64,000 nucleotides of DNA. Source: Lantana camara (Eukaryota > Streptophyta > Magnoliopsida > Lamiales > Verbenaceae). Positions 34,885 to 46,289 of this stretch are shown here, piece after piece. The notes under the pieces are model-generated. The model worked only from the letters and a program-made list of their open reading frames with translations. It searched no databases and was not told where the DNA came from. The stretch covers positions 23,519,001-23,583,000 of the forward strand of contig CM074856.1 in NCBI GenBank assembly GCA_037501455.1. Direction: 5' to 3'. A program made the translations under genes and the position numbers. How positions within the stretch are numbered: the first letter of the stretch is position 1; each line of letters begins with the position of its first letter.

Positions 34885-37508
34885 TGTGACACCTCGTATT
34901 TCCAATGGTCTAGGTATGCGCACCGTACGAGTGAGCTTCTCGAGTTTTAGGATTTTATTTCTTTATTTACGTATTTAATTTTTGCAAGTTTAATTATATA
35001 CCTTCGAGACTTAGTTGTTAATGTTTAAATTCTTATACTCTGTGTTAATTGTTAATCTCATGAGTTATATTTATACGTGCCTAATTGACCGTTTCATAAA
35101 TACGTGTATTCGATCAAATTGAATTCTTAACCTATTTAGCCAAATAACCAACCTTAGGGACCTAATTGAAGCACTTAAATTCTAGAGGGACCAAAATGCA
35201 ATTTCCCTCTTTCTTTCCTCATCAAAATCGACCCACATACCCCTTCCCTTTCTCATACTCTATTCTTTTTTTTTTCTTGCCACACAAAGTTCCTCAAATT
35301 CTACTTTTCCTCCCCCATAACCGGTCCAAGCAAGAAGGGGCAAGAATCAAGTCCATTTCTTCCATTCAAGCAAGGATTCAACTCTCCGACTCTCCCATCA
35401 TATTCTTCCTCAATTTCTTTAAAGGTATATTGATGAGTATGCATTAAAATGTGCATGAATGATGGTGATTAGCTAGGTTTTTTTGGAAATATGAAGTTAT
35501 AACATTATTTCAAGGTTGTCTAATGTTTATATGTTGACATTCATGAATTTAATACGAGAAAATTGGGTGGTTGGTTGAATTTATGAAGTGTATTAAATAA
35601 GGGTTTGTTGGTTAGGAGTTTGATGAATTCTTGCATGATTAATGTGTTAAAGCTTGAGATAAATGTGTAATTGTTGCTCCTAAATGATCACCATGTTTTA
35701 AATGATATTGGGTTGTTTTTGGGATAAAACTGCATGTAAGGATAGAAATGGGGATGGCTACGGATTTCATAATTGAATTTGTGCTTCAGGTGGGGGTAAC
35801 AGACCGTTACCCTCTTACTTCATTCCTTGCCTTAATGGCCTTTAGGCCATAAGTAAGTTCTGATGGAGCTAATGGCTGTTAGCTCTTTATGTACCTTGGA
35901 GGGTAACAATTGTTACCTTCCCCTGCATTTGACTTCTCCTTCTTTCGGGTCACAAAAAGCAGGGTATGACCAATGGCTGTTAGTCGCCATAGGTCATTTA
36001 AGGATTGTTTCGTTGATCGTTTTCGTTTCTCTCTTATTTTTTTGACTTTCGTGCATGCATTCTAATGCTTGTAAACATGTTTTAATGCATTGTAAATTGT
36101 CTATTGCTCGTTAATTGTATGGATTTATCTTGAATTGTTAAAATATGCTTCTTAACCTAGTTGAATTCTTGGACGTGTATATGTGATTCATGATTCTCAT
36201 ATCATTAATATCATTGTTTGCATTGTCGTGCGTTTTAATTGGTTCATATTAAGTCGTGTCTCACTTGTAGACTGTTGTCACTTGTCCAGAGCTTCACCAG
36301 GGCAGTGACGATCTAGAGAAGGGTTGTGCAACTCGTGTCCCTCTTTTACACTTTTGTCAAGGTGAGGAAATTGATAGAATATTACTAAACCCAACAACCC
36401 TAAATTGATTGTTTTTGACAAACGAAGAATTATAGATATTACATTGTTTAAAAGGTCAATTGTTTTTATAAATGAAACCCCTTATTGCATTGCTACCTAC
36501 CTTATTATCTTGACGAGATATTGTTCACGATTGGGGCCCATATTTGGGTGTATTGAATAATTCGGGAAAGCATCGGGCCGACGGTGACCTCTTACATCCA
36601 CCCACATTCTGGAGATCACCTCATAACCCGTCAAGAGGTTAGCGGGGGAAGAAATCTTGGTACTTGGGACTCATGCACCTATTGACCATATTGATTATAT
36701 GGAGAGGGGTAGCTACCCAAACCATTCTGGAGGAAGAAGGTTGGAATTGATTGAATTGATTGTATTATAATGATCGTAACCTAATAATTGCTTGATTGCC
36801 TAATAAGAAGTATGTCATTGTCACACTATTGAGAGTAAGGTTAGAGATTTCGCTCACTCGCCGAGTCACTGGTAGCCTATTGTCATGAATTGTAAATTGG
36901 AAGTGTCGTAATCCCAAGAATGTCCCCTTTTATTGGAATTGTTCCTTTAAAATCTTTCACAGGATTAGGGTCTGCATGTTTATCATTTTATATATATCTA
37001 TTTATGCCCTTATTCACTCAGTTTTGTAGAGACTAACCCCTCCCCTATTTATCCCTCAGGTTCTTTTGTAGGTTCACAACTAGGCGGGAAATTGAGTCAG
37101 TAGTAGATCTAGCTTGCACACTTTCATGTTTATATGAGTTTTACTTCTAGCACATCATGTTTTAGTATTGTAGCCTTGATGTCTTATTATATTAACTTTT
37201 TTTTTTTTTTTGGTATATATTTTCCTTGGAGGCCTTTTGATTGAAGGTTGATTGGGGACAGGTTGCTTGCCTAGCTGAACCCGTGGTTAAGATTGTATGG
37301 TGAGCTATGATTAAACTGAATGATTATTATTGTTACTTCCGCTCATTGCACTTTGTATTGCGTGAATTTTTGTTACAGGGTTAGTCTTGCCTAGCCAGGT
37401 AGTGTCGTGTCTCCCATTTGCTATGATTGGGCATCTATGCGGACTATATTCGTATATGGGCTTGGTCTTATTGCGAGGGATGTGGTGGCCTGCGTTCCGG
37501 GCGCTACA
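34885..37508 (+). mobile_element. 5' LTR, copy C of the long-LTR family, plus orientation
   Basis: Begins TGTGACACCTCG at 34885 and ends GGGCGCTACA at 37508 (2.6 kb). It is followed by a primer-binding site, so it is a 5' LTR with internal sequence attached. Internal marks of the family include GCTTCACCAGGGCAGTGACG-like and CCTCAGGTTCTTTTGTAGG plus CTAGGCGGGAA near the 3' end (36990-37090), parallel to 60610-60700 in copy E. The internal region is cut off after about 200 bp. Confidence 0.85.
35795..35985. repeat. palindrome cluster in LTR C (two types)
   Basis: GGTAACAGACCGTTACC at 35795-35811 and GGTAACAATTGTTACC at 35902-35917 form one type. ATGGCCTTTAGGCCAT (35835-35850), AGCTAATGGCTGTTAGCT (35867-35884) and the imperfect GACCAATGGCTGTTAGTC (35968-35985) form a second. 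The cluster begins 0.91 kb and ends 1.10 kb from the LTR 5' end. Confidence 0.85.
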
Positions 37509-37516
37509 TCCTAAAG

Positions 37517-37528
37517 TGGTATCAGAGC
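37517..37528 (+). other. primer-binding site, initiator tRNA-Met type
   Basis: TGGTATCAGAGC lies 8 bp after the LTR C terminus, the same spacing as at 352-363. The following 180 bp is leader sequence without coding content, ending where a minus-oriented LTR fragment begins. Confidence 0.88.
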
Positions 37529-37708
37529 CCCAGGTTGCAAAATTAGGGTTCAAGTGTCATGTCGTGTCGAGTCTAGGTTGAACAGCGTAGGGACAACTTG
37601 TCAACGTGTGCATTGCATTGATCAGTGACATAAATTAATTCAAATTGATGAAAATTTTAATTTAAATCTTGTTAAATTATGTATCGCATTTAAATCTTGT
37701 TGTAGGTC

Positions 37709-39437
37709 GAACTAACTAAAAGAAACAAAACCTCACCTGGCAAATTAAAAGTTAAACACAACCGAAAACCCAACAAACACCTATTAAGAGGGCTTGTCTT
37801 CGACCGGCTGCTCCTCTGACCAAACCAAACATAAAGACACAACTTAGACTCAAAATGAACCACATAGACTCTCGACAAACGCATATGAATGATGCTTATG
37901 CTTAAAGAATGCAATAAACATGTAAAGCAAGGAATTAAAGGCAACAAGTTACATATAAGGTCATACATTGCATTAATCAAGCAATTAGCACATTAGGAGC
38001 ATGCTCGGGGTGGGAAAGTAAGAAAGAAATGAACACGGAAGGAGAAAACAAGCCCAAAGCACAACAGACAAATCTGCCTGAGCGTCGCGGCCACTACCGA
38101 ATTATACTAAAAGTGGTTGCGGCCGTGAAGCCGTAGCATCAAAAGCCCCTGGACAACCATCGTAACCAGTAAGCATTTTAACTAAAAACCGTCGCGGCCG
38201 AGAGGATACTCCAACGCCAAACTCTCTGGAATAGCCTCGCGGTAGAGATCGATTTACACATAAAATGGTCGCGGCTACGACCCCAATTTGAGATAGCAGT
38301 TGCAGCATCAACAATGGCGGATGAAAAACAGGGGAGGCATTAGAGCCTCCCCAAAACCTGCATACCCAAGCTACAACCAACCTAAAACAACCTAATTCAA
38401 CACAAGGAAATCATACAACACTCATGTTAGCTCCTAAGGCATAAAACAACACCTATTTAACAAATTCCAGTTTCAAGAATTTAATGTCATTAATGGCATT
38501 GCATTAAATACTCAACAACCTTAAACCAAATTCATAAATTCATACTTAAAGTTTCAAATAAACACATTGGGCACATTTTTAACTCACGAAACGAATTAAT
38601 GAGACATGAATTCAAATTTCTAACAAAACCTTACTATTCATCATATTTATCAAAACCATCACTCCAAGAAAGAAATGAAGAAGAAAGAGGTATGAAAATG
38701 AAGCTAAGAACACAGGGAACATGATTCTTACCTCGATCGTCGATCAATCAGTTGAAAGTCGCAAGCTCGAGCTCAAAGCTTGAAATGGTAAAAGGGGAGG
38801 GTTTTTCCTTCTCTTTCTTGCTTGTGTGTGAGACATGTGAAATGTGATGAGGGCAGGTGAGGGATTCAGCCACAAAAGTGGTTGAATCTAGTCGATAAAT
38901 GGGTCGGGTTCACTAGTCAAATAATTTGGTCTCTTCAGATCGAATTTTTAAGCAAATGGTGGTCAAATGACTTCAGAAAAATACAAGGCTAGTGCCATTA
39001 AACTTGAATCGTCGAAATGAATCCAATGGCTGTATCGGAATTTGAATCCGAATTTTCGAGATCAAGGTAGCCTAAATGGCCCTAAAATGACCTAATTACA
39101 ATTAGATCCCCAGAACTTTTAAATAAAGTCAATTAGGCTCAAGTCCTAATTTCAATCAAGTCCATAACTTACAAAAAGTTACAATCAAGTCTCGAAACAT
39201 AAAATGAACATGCTAAACCCCAATTTCAACATGCATATCAAATAATTAATCAAAGCTCGTGCTCAAATATATATTCAAAGTCATAAACGAACTTCAAATG
39301 CATAATACCAATTTATTTCAAGTGTTTCACATAATTCAACGAATATAACATATAAAACATAATTAAGAGAAATTAAATACGGATTTAGCTCACTCGTGAC
39401 GTCAATACCTGTACGGTTGAACGGATGGGGCGTCACA
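37709..39437 (-). mobile_element. truncated LTR, copy F of the long-LTR family, minus orientation
   Basis: The 5' terminus (TGTGACGCCCCATCCG on the minus strand) is at 39437. The copy lacks roughly its last 1.4 kb, stopping near 37709. The block CTCCTCTGA plus CTTAGACTCAAAATGAACC at 37810-37860 aligns with 9650-9700 in copy B. It faces LTR C head-on with only 200 bp between, so the locus is rearranged: either two insertions with a deletion or an inversion. Confidence 0.78.
38084..38281. repeat. palindrome cluster in LTR F (GTCGCGGCCGCGAC type, degenerate)
   Basis: Degenerate units: 38084-38097 GTCGCGGCCACTAC, 38115-38128 GGTTGCGGCCGTGA, 38191-38204 GTCGCGGCCGAGAG, 38268-38281 GTCGCGGCTACGAC, and a weak one near 38235. 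They lie 1.16-1.35 kb from the LTR 5' end. The ancestral unit appears to be the same as in LTR E. Confidence 0.75.
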
Positions 39438-39777
39438 AGGACCTTTCCTTGCAAGAGCCCTCCTTTAAGGGTGTGGACTTTACTTTGCACAAAGGTAATA
39501 TGTGGTAGAGACTTGATCGAGTCATGGTATGTGAGAATCGAGTTGCATATTCCCGCAGACACACATTAAGCATCTAGCAAAGTGCTCTTCGGATCACTGT
39601 CCTTTTATTATAAGAAATAAAGTGAATATTAAGAAGGGCCCAGCGTCCTTTCAATTCCAAGAGATATAGCTCCACCATGAAGACATTGGCACACCTATTA
39701 AATCAAATTTGGAACAGCCGTTGGAAGGAGTAGGACTATCTAAATTTCAAGGTAAGCTGGTATGATTGAAACGCCAT
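39438..39777 (+). pseudogene. LINE remnant, end of endonuclease domain and linker
   Basis: Plus-strand frames give FTLHKGN, then RLDRVMVCENRVAYS, and later KGPASFQFQ. These resemble the end of the apurinic-type endonuclease and the linker to reverse transcriptase in plant L1 elements. The fragment is cut on the left by LTR F and continues across the LTR insertion at 39783-43888. Multiple stops. Confidence 0.65.
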
Positions 39778-39782
39778 CTCAA

Positions 39783-42700
39783 TGTTGGAGAACACAAAGC
39801 TAGCACAGCGGAATTTTAAATTTTTTTTTCCCAAAAGCGAATCGAAAACCTACAATGTTCGTTTCAAAACAAGAAGGGTTTCAAGAAACTTACGAAGATT
39901 GAAGCTTTCTTGTGATGTTGATATGGCCTATCAAACACCCTTTGTGTGGATTGTCCCTCGAATAGTTCTTGAAAAGATCCCAAAGTAGGTAATCCTCCAA
40001 AGCGTATCCACACCAGTCCTAGATCCCGATCAAGCTATTGAGAATGCTAGTCTGTGGCTTATGTTTTGACTAGGAATTTTCTTTGAAAACTTTTCTTTTA
40101 TTTTTTTCAAAAACAATTAACTCTTCAAGAACGTTGGTCTAAAGTCTAAGAGAAGTCCCACGCCTTGTATTTATATATGTGAATCCCTCAGGGTTTCTTA
40201 AACCTAGTGGACTTTGATTTCTTGCTCAATAATTCACTAATTAATTATTATCTTTTAATTGAAAATAAGATCATATCTTGCTCTCCAAGATAATCCGAGA
40301 AATCTTTCTCTCTCCCACTTTAGGAAGTTTGACTATTCAACTTTATCTTGCATAAAATTAAATATTAAGATTCAATAAATAATTTAATTCATAATTAATT
40401 ATATATTGGGTTAATTATTTTTGAGATTGGACTTAATAATTAATTCATAATTAATTAAAAGACCAAAATTAATTAATTAATAATCTAATTAATTAAAACG
40501 AGAAAAGCTTTCACACCTGTGGACGAGCCACACGTGTGTGTAACACGTGACAGTCACGTACCTAGCATAGGGTCCACGTACACGTGGCCCCATTTTGATC
40601 AATAATTTGATCATTCTTTAATCCAATTAACTTCTTACCAAAACCTTCGTGACCTGGAATTTGTGTGTGACCCTTTAGGTTCATTATTCGATTAGTAGTG
40701 ACACTAATTAATTAATTCTCATAATTAATTAATCAGTTCACGGATCACACTACCGTAATCTAGCAATGGGTGTGTGACCCCTGTTAGGAATAGTGCCCTA
40801 GAAAGCCGATTCGACTTAATCTGCTTTGGGACTTTTCTTCTGTCACAGACAATCTTTGAATAATATACGATTGACTATTATCATAGGCAAACACTTCTTT
40901 ATATGCCAATACGTGTTTTTGTGTGTTTTCATTACGTGCACATGTTTTAGAACTCCCCTAATCCATAAGGCTGTTAGGGACTTTGTCATTAGGTGAATGA
41001 CACATGAAACAAGCCCTAACTCAAGGCTGGATTAGAAATCACTCCAAGTCGATGAGTCCAATAAACAGTGGAAGTGTTGATTTGGCTCGATTGAGACTTG
41101 CTCATGGGATTGCATCCTTAAGAAGGATCATCCTGTTTCATGAGGTGTAAAGTGCATAGTTGATGCGTACGCAATACATGAGAGTGCTCGTTATTAAAAC
41201 GGGTACACTGAGGTGTCCCTCGTGAGAAGATTCCTAAATGGGAAACGAAGTTTCTATGCCTAGAAATAGAAACTTCCAGATTAGAAAATATCTCACAGGT
41301 CAATGGCGTGAGTAAATTAATCCTTTGACTTGAGATTCCATTGATGTCTTGTGGGCTAACTCTGTAGTCTTAGGTATAAGCTTTAAAGGGTGTCGCCTTA
41401 GATAACTGATTCAAGGCTTATGCTGGGGCTGCACAAGTGGCACATGGAAGCATATGAGAATCAACAAAGGACCTACACTTGTTGTAATGCAAGAAGATGT
41501 CTTATTGCATAAGTCGTTCATATGCCATCCTAAACCCTCGGCCGAGGTAGTGGATCAAAGCATCAAGAAAAGGGTTTCTTGGATTGAGATCAAATGGATA
41601 TGAAATGAACTTAGCTTTAAGACTGAGATTAGTAGCACTCTCATTATTCCCATGCCCTAGATCTGAATCGAGAGATGGGTTGGTAGGAGGATCGTACCTC
41701 ACTGCTGTCATTGACTGAAAGGTTCTTTCGAATATACATTCATTGTTCGGGTAGGGGTCACACACCTGCGGCTAGCCTATGGTCGTGTGATCTGTGAACT
41801 AATAAAGCGTATTAGTCTCACTGCTAACTGAAAATAAACCTAGGGGGTCACACACAAATGCCAGATTCAAAGGGTATTGAAGGAAAGATCAAATAGTTGA
41901 TCGAAACGAGACCACACGTGTAATTGCACACGTGTGGCACGTGAGCATGCTTTTGGGCATGTGGTCCAATTAAGAAATTGGACCATGTGTTGATTAATTA
42001 GAGAATTAATTATAAAGCCCAAATATAATTAATTAGGAGAATTAATTATAAATCCCTAATATAATTAATTAGGAGAATTAATTATAAAGCCAAATAAAAT
42101 TAATTAAAGAATTAATTTTAGCTCGTTAGAATTAGATCTAAAGTCCTTCATGTAATTAATTAGAGAATTAATTCTAAGTATTTAATTGTTTAGTTATTTA
42201 GTTATTCTACTTTGATTAGAATAAATAAATAAATAAATATTAAATATCTTCTATTTATTATTCTAGTGAATATTAATCTAATATGATTAGAATAAATATT
42301 ATTGGAATAAGATATTAATTATTATTAGAATAATTAATATTCCTAATTTGGTTAGGAACTCCTTTTCTAGAAGAAATAGATATCTTATTTTGAATAAGAC
42401 TCCTATTACTTGGAGAGAAAGGAAATAGAAGAAAAGTCAAAGTTGGAATCCAATTCCAATGAGACTTAGGGTTCGAAACCCTAGCCTATTTATAGGCTAA
42501 GGGGTTCGAAAATTTGGCTCACGCGTGAACAAAGGGATCACGCCCAATCTACGATGGCTTCAAGAATTTGGGAGAATTCTCTTGCTCTATTTCTTCTCGT
42601 TTTTGTTTCTTTCTTTACACATGTTATATCGCTAGCACTTTCCCTAACATGATTTGAATCTAGGTTGGTGTGGATTATTACTCTAGAGGAAACCTACTTT

Positions 42701-43888
42701 GGAATCTAGTAGAAAGAATCTTTCGAGGGACGAGGGTTGCCATTACCGCATGAAATGCGTTTGAGGGCGGCTCAAAGCATGTCAAGAAAGCGATGATTCT
42801 TGTAAGTTCTTGAATCCTAAAGATTAGAAATAGAAATTGCAAGTCTGGATCTTGTTTTTTAGGAAAATTTTTAAATTCCGCTGTGTTTTCTGATCGTGTT
42901 TTTCCCAACAACCCCTAGCCGAATAACAAAATGAATCGAAGAACCTTTCAGTCAATGAAAATCAATGAAATACGATCCCCCTACAACTCTATCTCTCAAT
43001 CAAGAACTTAAGGTATGGGAATAAACTTAGAGCCTTGTTATTCTTGATCTTTAACATTAAGTTCGTTTCATATCTATTTCGATCTCAATCGAAGAAAACC
43101 CCATTTTTTTGATGTCTTGATCTTTTATCCACCTTGGCCAAGGATTTAATATTTAATGGACTACGAACAACTTAATCAGAAAGAGATCATTCTTGCTCTA
43201 AACAAGTGTAGGTCCTTTATTTGATTCTACTAATTCTTCATATACCACTTGTGTAATCTCAACATAGGTCGTGGTTCAGGTGTCTATATGGAAACACCTT
43301 TTTGAGCCTATATCAAAGATTACAGAGTTAGTTCATATGAGACATTACAGAATCTCAAGTCAAAGGATTATTAATCATGTCATTAACCTGTGAGATATTT
43401 CCTAATGTGGAAGTTTCTGGAAACTTCCTTTACCATTTAGGAATGTTCTCATGCAGGACATCTTAGTGACGAAGTTCTTGTAACAATCACCCTCATGTAT
43501 TATGAACGCATCATCGTATGCACTTATCACTCCATGAAATTGAGTGATCCTTCTCAAGGACATAATCACATAAGCAACTCTCAACGGAGTCAAGGTCGAA
43601 ACTCCCACTGTCTGTTGGACTGATCGACTTGGAGAAGTTTCTAATCCTCTCCTATGAAGTAGAACTTGGTTCGTGTGTCATTCTCATAAGGGTAAAGTTC
43701 TTAACGGCCTCATCGGATTAGGGGGTTTAAAACATGCAAAACACAGTCAAACCCAAAGACATAAATAAGCACATAAAGAAGTGATTGCCTATGAACAAAA
43801 TCGTTTCGTTTATTATTCAAAAATTGTTTGTGATTTTACAAGGAAATGATAAAGCAACAATACTGCTTTAAGGACACTCTTCCTAACT
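39783..43888 (+). mobile_element. solo LTR G (TGTTGG family), plus orientation, interrupted by LTR H
   Basis: Starts TGTTGGAGAACAC at 39783 and ends CCTAACT at 43888 (expected CCTAACA). The TSD CTCAA lies on both sides (39778-39782 and 43889-43893). LTR sequence is 39783-40781 plus 42916-43888, about 1.97 kb. The LINE frame resumes directly after it. No internal region is seen, so it is solo. Superfamily uncertain; the TGTTGG...CCTAACA ends suggest copia. Confidence 0.85.
40782..42910 (-). mobile_element. solo LTR H, same family as G, inserted into it in opposite orientation
   Basis: On the minus strand it begins TGTTGGGAAAAACACG at 42910 and ends CCTAACA at 40782 (2129 bp). The TSD ACCCC is present at 40777-40781 and 42911-42915. 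Its 5' part (CACAGCGGAATTT) matches the start of LTR G, and its 3' part matches 42920-43880, for example CAAGTGTAGGTCCTTT and AGTCAAAGGATTA. The result looks like an inverted duplication until the TSD is noticed. Confidence 0.88.
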
Positions 43889-43893
43889 CTCAA

Positions 43894-44540
43894 ATGGTGG
43901 AATAAGGTAATTTTTGGTAATTTCTTCAGCTTTGTGAAGTTGGCAAGGATGAGGTTATGCGGATGGAAAAGGCTTATGATAATAACCCCATGAATTCATC
44001 TTTGGTTTCACTAAATGAATACTTTTTTTTTTTTTTGGTGGAAAACTAAATGAATACTTGGTGTTTAGGAACTGGGCCCTAGCTATATAAGAGGATTTCT
44101 CGAGACAGAAAGCGGCGTGCAAATGGATAGAAGATTGAGAACGAAACGCAAGAGTTTTCCATTCAATAGTTAAGCAAAAAAGATTCTAGACTACGGACTA
44201 TCAAAGATGGCATGAGGTTCTTGCTAGGCCAGAGCTCATTCGTCAATCGGCTAATAATTTTTTAAAAAGTTGCTCTCCAAGGAGAGAGTGAGGATATCCA
44301 GAGCGGTTTGGACTTCATACAACCAAGAGTATCCAAGGATGAGGCCGCATTATTGTGTGATGAGCCTACACTTGTGGAGGTCAAGGCAGTGGTTTTTGAT
44401 ATGAATCCTTACAGGGCAGTGGGCCCGAATGGCTTTGAAGCTCATTTCTATCAAAACTTCTGGGAATTTGTCGGCTCAAACATTTAGGAGGTGGTCTTGT
44501 ATTTTTGTAATGGTTCAAAATTCCCAATTCGACTAAAAAT
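43894..44540 (+). pseudogene. LINE remnant, linker and start of reverse transcriptase
   Basis: Reads in part LARMRLCGWKRL and FDMNPYRAVGPNGFEAHFYQ, the N-terminal motif of plant LINE reverse transcriptases (usually with a PGPDGF-like core). Stops and small indels are present. It ends at a CACTA-like remnant. Confidence 0.75.
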
Positions 44541-44708
44541 GTAATCCGATTAATAGTATATATATTAAAAATTAAATATATATAAAAAGTGAGCATGAAT
44601 ATATAATATTAATCAAATTAATTATTTGATTCAAGGAATTATGTGTATATTGTTTTTCTTTATATTATTTTGAGAATTATGTATAATATTTTTAAAAAAA
44701 TAATGAAG

Positions 44709-44775
<67 letters not shown>

Positions 44776-45158
44776 ATCAAACACAATGAAACAAATATTG
44801 GAGTTTTAATTTAAAACACTTTTATTAATATTATTTAAATTTAAAATAATTAATTTAATGAAATAACATGAAAAATTGAATTCAAATCCATAACAGGTTA
44901 AATTCTTTAACTTCATAAATTTACTATAAAAATAATTATTAATTACTACCATTATTTACTATGATTAAAAATTCGTGACAAATAACTATTATTTACTACG
45001 ATTATTTACTACGGTATAAATTTGTAATAAATATGTAATATTTACTACGCTTATTTATTACGATATAAATTTCGTAGTAATTAATTAGTATTTACTACGA
45101 TTTAGAAATCGTAACAAATAATTTTGTAGCGAAAAGCATTTTTTCCTGTAGTGAACGT
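44541..45158. mobile_element. CACTA-like remnant with TTTACTACG repeats
   Basis: The right end is GCATTTTTTCCTGTAGTG at 45158, the inverse of a CACTACAGGAAAAA terminus. It is preceded by repeats of TTTACTACG and complementary forms (44930-45110). The left terminus was not found, and the LINE appears to lack sequence here, so the insertion was accompanied by a deletion or has lost its left end. The left boundary is approximate. Confidence 0.55.
44715..44770. repeat. (TA)n microsatellite
   Basis: Uninterrupted alternating TA over about 56 bp. Confidence 0.95.
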
Positions 45159-46284
45159 ATCCAATAAGATTGTCACTAAAGTCCTTAATACATGGCTAGC
45201 TAGAGTGTTATTGAACATAGTGGCTCCGAATCAGAGAGGCTTCATCAGGGGCGGGTTGGTCAGAGACAACATTTGTTAGCTCTGGAAATGGCACACGCAT
45301 TTGATTCGAAGAGAAAGGAACAAAATGTGATGATTAAACTTGATATGATTAGGGCGTATGATTGCCTGGATTGAAGATTAAACTTGATATTATCAAGGCG
45401 TACGATTGCCTGGATTGAAACTTCTTGCTTGTTATGCTTAGAAAATTGAGGTTCCTGGATAAGCGGGTGGTGTGGATAGAGAACTGTATCAACAACTGCT
45501 GGTTTCTGTTCTGGTCGACAGTGCATCGTGTGGCTTTTTTCATTTGACTAGGGGGCTACGACAACGTGATACATTTTCCCCATCAGTTTTCGTTATAGCT
45601 TTAATTTCTTGTTGTTATCTCTTAACAGGTTCAAGGTTGAAAATGCCAAAGCAAGGTTCAGAACATCATCGTTATTGGTAATTTTACATTTGGCTTACGT
45701 AGACAGCAAATTCGTTGCGAGATATTAAACATATCTTGGCCAAGTATGAGGAGATTTCTAGGCAGAAAATTAAAGTTGAGAAAAGTCTATGTATTGTGGG
45801 AAATAATTCAGACGCTGTGAATCGGGTGCGTAAGATTTTAAGCTTTTGTCACGAGAAGGCTCCCAACTAAAAAATTTGGGTGCACCCCTAACTAAAGGAT
45901 GACGAAGGAACATCCTCTTTGACGAACTCATTGACAGAATAAGGGAAAGATTGAAAGGATGGGAAGCCATCAATTTGTCACATGGTCGGAGGCTAAAATC
46001 GATCAAATTAGTGCTTTATTCAATTCTGATGCACATTCTATAAGTTCTTGATCCGCCCAGGGTGACACATACATACTTGAGATGATGTTTAATCAAATTC
46101 TCTGGGGCTCAATAATAAAAAAAAAAAGACGCATACACTGGGCTTCTTGGAAGAGAGCATGCTATCTAACAAATGATAGAGGAAGTGGGGTTCAAGATAT
46201 TAAAGACGTTACTAGTGTTCTCTCGCAAAAACTTTGGTAGCGAGTTTGCACAAGCGACTCTTTATAGGCTAGATACATGAGGGA
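45159..46284 (+). pseudogene. LINE remnant, reverse transcriptase core
   Basis: Fragments in shifting plus frames: NKIVTKVLNTWLARVL, APNQRGFIRGG, MIKLDMIRAYDCLD, RGLRQRDTFSP, and FDELIDRIRERLKGWEA followed by LSHGRRLKSIKLVLYS. Their order is that of a plant L1 RVT_1 domain. The catalytic FADD-type segment is not readable. A 50-bp segment around 45325-45420 is duplicated. It ends at the miniature LTR element. Confidence 0.8.
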
Positions 46285-46289
46285 AAAAT

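Noticed and set aside
39783..43888. Large inverted duplication or foldback element
   Set aside because: The TSDs ACCCC and CTCAA show it is one solo LTR inserted in another of the same family.
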